The translations under genes and the position numbers were made by a program. A stretch of 16,408 nucleotides of DNA from an uncultured Mycoplasmatota bacterium (lineage in GTDB: Bacteria; Bacillota_I; Bacilli_A; RF39; UBA660). The notes below the pieces were generated by a model that was not told the DNA's origin, searched no databases, and saw only the letters and a list, made by a program, of their open reading frames with translations. Position 1 is the stretch's first letter. Every line of letters starts with the position of its first letter. Shown piece after piece: positions 15,374 through 16,408 of the stretch. Location: contig CAOJKG010000012.1 of the NCBI GenBank assembly GCA_948437815.1, positions 1-16,408 on the forward strand, in the 5' to 3' direction.

Positions 15374-16180
15374 CTATTCATTAATGTGGATATAAAGATA
15401 ACAATTTTCATTTTTTTCATAATGTTCAAAACAGTAATTTAAGTCTATGTTTAAATTAGTAGATATAGCAAATTGAGAATAAATATTATGTATTAAAGGA
15501 ACAATATCTGATTGATTAGCTCCTCTACAATCAAACACTGCATATTGTCCAGCTATAATTTTAACTGGTTCAGAATTCTCAAGTTTTTCTTTGCATCCTA
15601 CATAATATATCTCTGTATTATCATTTTTTCTAAATGTAATTCCATACATTCCTGATTTTACAATTTTTTCAAACAATCCTTTATATTTTAAATTTTGATA
15701 TAATTCTCTAATTCTAAATAAAAAATCTTGTTTTGTTTTTGAATGAGGAACTCTATATCCATATAATTGTATTTCATCAATTTCTTTAATTTTATATGAA
15801 TATTTAAAAGGTATATCAATTTGATTAAATTTATATACTGGAAATTGTATAAATTCAACATCACTTTTTCTACATTCGCTAGGATTCATATTAAATAGTT
15901 TTTTGAAACTTCTAGCAAATGGTGTTTCTGATTCATATTGATATTTAATAGCTAAATCCATTATTTTTACATTCGAATTTTTTAATTCTTCATAAGCTTT
16001 ACTTAATCTTCTTTTTCTAATATATTCTGATAAGGACATATCAGTAATAAAAACAAAAATTCTTTGCATTGACTGTTCTGAAACTGCTAGTATTTTTGCT
16101 AATTCATTATAATCGATTTTTTCAGTCAAATGTTCTTCTATATATTCAATTAATTCTTCAAATCTTATCCTATTATTCAT
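15374..16180 (-). CDS. AraC-family regulator with GyrI-like ligand domain
   Basis: A 268-residue transcription factor with an N-terminal AraC double helix-turn-helix (about residues 8-108): ELAKILAVSEQSMQRIF as first motif and MDLAIKYQYESETPFARSFKKLFNMNPSE as the second, conserved one (positions 73-101). Residues 115-268 form a GyrI-like effector-binding domain (IQLYGYRVPHS, the AGQYAVFDCRG strand near 215, and a closing CYLYIHINE). This Rob/BmrR-like order is typical of regulators that sense small hydrophobic or cationic compounds and switch on transporters or detoxification genes. It runs in the same direction as the two-component operon but is separated from it by 420 bases. Targets are not visible; autoregulation is possible from repeats upstream of its start. 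Confidence 0.85.
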   Translation of the reverse strand: MNNRIRFEELIEYIEEHLTEKIDYNELAKILAVSEQSMQRIFVFITDMSLSEYIRKRRLSKAYEELKNSNVKIMDLAIKYQYESETPFARSFKKLFNMNPSECRKSDVEFIQFPVYKFNQIDIPFKYSYKIKEIDEIQLYGYRVPHSKTKQDFLFRIRELYQNLKYKGLFEKIVKSGMYGITFRKNDNTEIYYVGCKEKLENSEPVKIIAGQYAVFDCRGANQSDIVPLIHNIYSQFAISTNLNIDLNYCFEHYEKNENCYLYIHINE

Positions 16181-16260
16181 ATATTAAATCCTTTTTTAAA
16201 ATTATATACATTTAGTATACATAAAGACTCAATTTAGATTATAGCATAATATAAAAAATC
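16181..16260 (-). promoter_or_regulatory. Promoter/operator region of the AraC-type gene
   Basis: On the - strand a TTGAGT-like box is followed, 18 to 20 bases on, by TATATAATT, about 25 bases before ATG. Between them TGTATA occurs twice, 11 bases apart, a direct-repeat spacing that suits AraC-type binding. Confidence 0.35.
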
Positions 16261-16307
16261 TGTCTATAAACTTTATGATGCTATAAAAATAGTAATAAAT
16301 ATCAATA

Positions 16308-16353
16308 TAAAAAGATAAATATAAACATTTCTATGTTTATATTTATCTTTTTA
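16308..16353. terminator. Long perfect AT hairpin
   Basis: A 20-bp perfect inverted repeat (16308-16327 with 16334-16353) around a 6-base loop. The symmetric A and T flanks allow it to act as a terminator on either strand, separating the AraC-type gene from whatever lies to the right. Confidence 0.5.
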
Positions 16354-16387
16354 ATTATGTTTTAACTTTAGTGAAGTGAAACGAAAC

Positions 16388-16408
16388 AAAAACCGCCAGC
16401 TATGCTGG
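16388..16408. terminator. GC-rich hairpin cut by the window end
   Basis: An A-run and CCG precede CCAGC (16396-16400), TAT and GCTGG (16404-16408). The stem probably continues past the edge with CGG and T's, forming an intrinsic terminator that would stop - strand transcription from the right. Confidence 0.4.

Overview
The window is very AT-rich, with AGA-dominated arginine codons, strong AGGAGG-type ribosome binding sites and Firmicutes-type gene content. It looks like a low-GC Clostridia-like bacterium, probably a gut lineage, carrying the end of a siphophage-type prophage. No rRNA or tRNA gene is visible, so the assignment rests on base composition and gene families.

Layout. Positions 1-4535 are phage tail-tip and lysis-entry genes on the + strand: a minor structural protein cut by the left edge, a small receptor-binding type protein, a large baseplate/fibre protein, a small unknown protein and a membrane/coiled-coil holin-like protein. 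A hairpin terminator follows. Then come a short protein with the Acb2 (anti-CBASS cyclic-nucleotide sponge) signature and a membrane-anchored C39-like lysin, closed by a terminator at 5965-6008. Positions 6025-8584 hold a membrane protein on the - strand, a 38-codon ORF, a small helix-turn-helix protein, a tyrosine recombinase and a small unknown protein. Positions 8585-9568 are noncoding but start with a near-consensus promoter. Positions 9569-14953 form a - strand cell-envelope module: OmpR-type regulator, sensor kinase, membrane-anchored accessory protein, FemAB-type peptidoglycan-bridge transferase and a polysaccharide-type flippase. An AraC/GyrI-like regulator sits at 15374-16180. A 117-bp noncoding repeat occurs on both sides of the envelope module in the same orientation.

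Main discovery. Three genes appear frameshifted: the tail protein, the lysin and the flippase. In all three the break falls exactly on an in-frame CGG codon followed by A, and reading GGA (glycine) one base later restores a full-length protein of the expected family. I scanned every gene by eye. These three are the only in-frame CGG codons in about 4,700 codons, while seven other CGG triplets on coding strands are all out of frame. The simplest reading is that CGG is not decoded as arginine here and acts as a +1 frameshift signal (CGG-A read as skip-C, GGA), in both phage and chromosomal genes. Each affected gene is therefore annotated as one recoded CDS, not a pseudogene.

How the genes work together. 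The phage genes build the tail tip, blunt CBASS signalling and lyse the host. The two-component system probably controls the downstream FemAB and flippase genes as an envelope-response operon. The recombinase and helix-turn-helix genes mark the prophage edge.
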